Source: Planctomycetota bacterium (GTDB lineage: Bacteria > Planctomycetota > Phycisphaerae > UBA1845 > CAIVHJ01). From it: 7,034 nt of DNA. The translations under genes were made by a program, and so were the position numbers. The DNA lies in NCBI GenBank assembly GCA_022565195.1, contig JADFJZ010000070.1:1-7034 (forward strand), written 5' to 3'. This document shows, piece after piece, positions 6,190-7,034 of this stretch. Below the pieces are notes generated by a model, which saw only the letters and a list, made by a program, of their open reading frames with translations, did no database searches and was not told the DNA's origin. The first letter of the stretch is position 1. Each line of letters opens with the position of its first letter.

Positions 6190-7034
6190 ATGAAGCACAC
6201 CGCCTTGTTCTTATCATTGTGCGTGGTTTTTGCGGCAACCACGGCCTCCGCCGATACGTTCATCGAGTCGAAGCGCCTCAGTCAATTCAAACAAGCCGGT
6301 CTGATTGCCGGCATCCCAAGTATCGTGAACGTGGTCGAGTATGGCGACGCCGAGATCGTAACGGAGATCATCGGGGACATGCAGGATCAGATATTGTATC
6401 CCGTCTTCGAAGTGATCAATCGGAGGGCCATGCTGCTGACGTCCCTCAGCGATCCGGACGCGCTTCGAGATCTGGCCAGGGATATCAATGGCGGGGATCG
6501 GCATTTGACCCAGATGTTTTCCGATGCGATGGAGGGTATTCCGCTCACGTCCCTGGCGTTTCTTGGCGGAAAGTTGCTCATGTTCAGCACCGCGCCCATT
6601 GGCGATATCGATGCGCCGGCGGGCGTATTGATTTTGGGAACCTATTTCGACGATGACTTCGCGAAACAAATCAATCGACTGTCGGGAACCGACGTATCGT
6701 TTATGTCGGCCGAAAAGATCATTGGATCGTCTCTGGATACGGAGGCACGCTCCGAGCTATCCGAATTGTTGCAGCAAAACGAACCGTCACTGGGGAATAC
6801 CGATGATTACTCACTGGAAACCGACCAATACATGTTGCGGGTGAAACCGATGACCAATTTCGACGGTGAGCCGATAGGGCGCATCGTAACGCAATTTTCG
6901 TTGGCGAAACCGGAGATAGTCGTTCGCAAGATACAATTCTTGGTTCTTGCAATTGGGGTGATCATTCTGCTCGTATCGATCGGCGCGGCATATTTTTTGG
7001 CCAGATCGATCGTCGAACCGATCAAGGAAATGGT
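6190..7034 (+). CDS. Membrane sensor: signal peptide, Cache/CHASE4-like domain, TM helix, HAMP start; 3'-truncated by the window edge
   Basis: The frame is open from ATG 6190 to the window end, giving 281 complete codons. Residues 1-21 form a signal peptide: a Lys, a hydrophobic core (ALFLSLCVVFAA) and an AXA-type cleavage site (ASA before D22). Residues about 22-245 are extracytoplasmic and resemble a Cache or CHASE4 sensor. An early segment, GIPSIVNVVEYGDAEIV, is followed by VFEVINRRAMLLTS. A later segment, APAGVLILGTYFDDDFAKQI (142-161), is followed by LSGTDVSF. This second part is the most family-like. A transmembrane helix spans about 250-270 (FLVLAIGVIILLVSIGAAYFL). It is followed by ARSIVEPIKEM, the usual beginning of a HAMP domain with its conserved Pro. 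The output domain is beyond the window, so histidine kinase, SpoIIE-type phosphatase, diguanylate cyclase and chemoreceptor are all possible. The STAS neighbour makes a phosphatase or kinase of a partner switch attractive, as inference. No ligand can be predicted. Confidence 0.85.
   Translation, partial: MKHTALFLSLCVVFAATTASADTFIESKRLSQFKQAGLIAGIPSIVNVVEYGDAEIVTEIIGDMQDQILYPVFEVINRRAMLLTSLSDPDALRDLARDINGGDRHLTQMFSDAMEGIPLTSLAFLGGKLLMFSTAPIGDIDAPAGVLILGTYFDDDFAKQINRLSGTDVSFMSAEKIIGSSLDTEARSELSELLQQNEPSLGNTDDYSLETDQYMLRVKPMTNFDGEPIGRIVTQFSLAKPEIVVRKIQFLVLAIGVIILLVSIGAAYFLARSIVEPIKEM

Noticed and set aside
5631..6263. A 210-codon minus-strand frame opposite the STAS gene and the start of the sensor
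   Set aside because: It is antisense to a recognisable STAS domain and crosses the promoter gap and signal-peptide region. The composition is shadow-like, rich in His, Arg and Gln.
6114..6656. A 180-codon plus-strand frame overlapping the sensor gene
   Set aside because: It is a different frame of the same strand. The frame from 6190 has a signal peptide, sensor segments, a TM helix and a HAMP start, and stays open to the window end.

Overview
The window is about 7 kb of GC-rich bacterial DNA with ordinary dense gene packing: five protein-coding genes, two of them cut by the window edges. The clearest taxonomic hint is the DNA polymerase I. Its N-terminus (LDGHAQIYRAYYAPFRDLTSPSGEP) reads like the PolA of Planctomycetota, perhaps the Phycisphaerae side. 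This is recognition from memory, not a search, so treat it as tentative. The long inverted repeat downstream of polA, and STAS/sensor gene pairs of the type seen here, would fit such an organism but do not prove it.

Layout, left to right. (1) From the left edge to 1493, + strand: most of a membrane-anchored, helical-repeat (TPR-like) protein of unknown function. (2) 1487-2584, - strand: a GT-B-fold glycosyltransferase-like protein that meets gene 1 tail to tail, overlapping it by 7 bases. It lacks most residues normally needed for catalysis. (3) 2585-2812: a non-coding stretch filled by a roughly 183-bp imperfect inverted repeat whose ends are three copies of an 8-bp unit. (4) 2813-5545, - strand: polA, full length, with all three enzymatic domains intact. 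(5) 5546-5648: a short divergent control region. It holds a possible polA promoter placed so that the transcript would be leaderless, and the Shine-Dalgarno site of the next gene. (6) 5649-6017, + strand: a small STAS-domain protein. (7) 6018-6189: a gap with a good sigma70-like promoter candidate. (8) 6190 to the right edge, + strand: the start of a membrane sensor with a signal peptide, an extracytoplasmic Cache/CHASE4-like domain, a transmembrane helix and the beginning of a HAMP domain. Its output domain lies outside the window.

How the parts relate. polA is a housekeeping gene and appears unrelated to its neighbours. The STAS protein and the sensor are co-oriented neighbours and could form a partner-switching signalling pair, which depends on the unseen output domain. 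The TPR protein and the glycosyltransferase-like gene converge, so they are not one operon.

I see no defence system, CRISPR array, RNA gene or transposase gene, and no evidence of a previously undescribed system. The least explained items are the inverted-repeat element, the degenerate glycosyltransferase and the truncated STAS/sensor pair.
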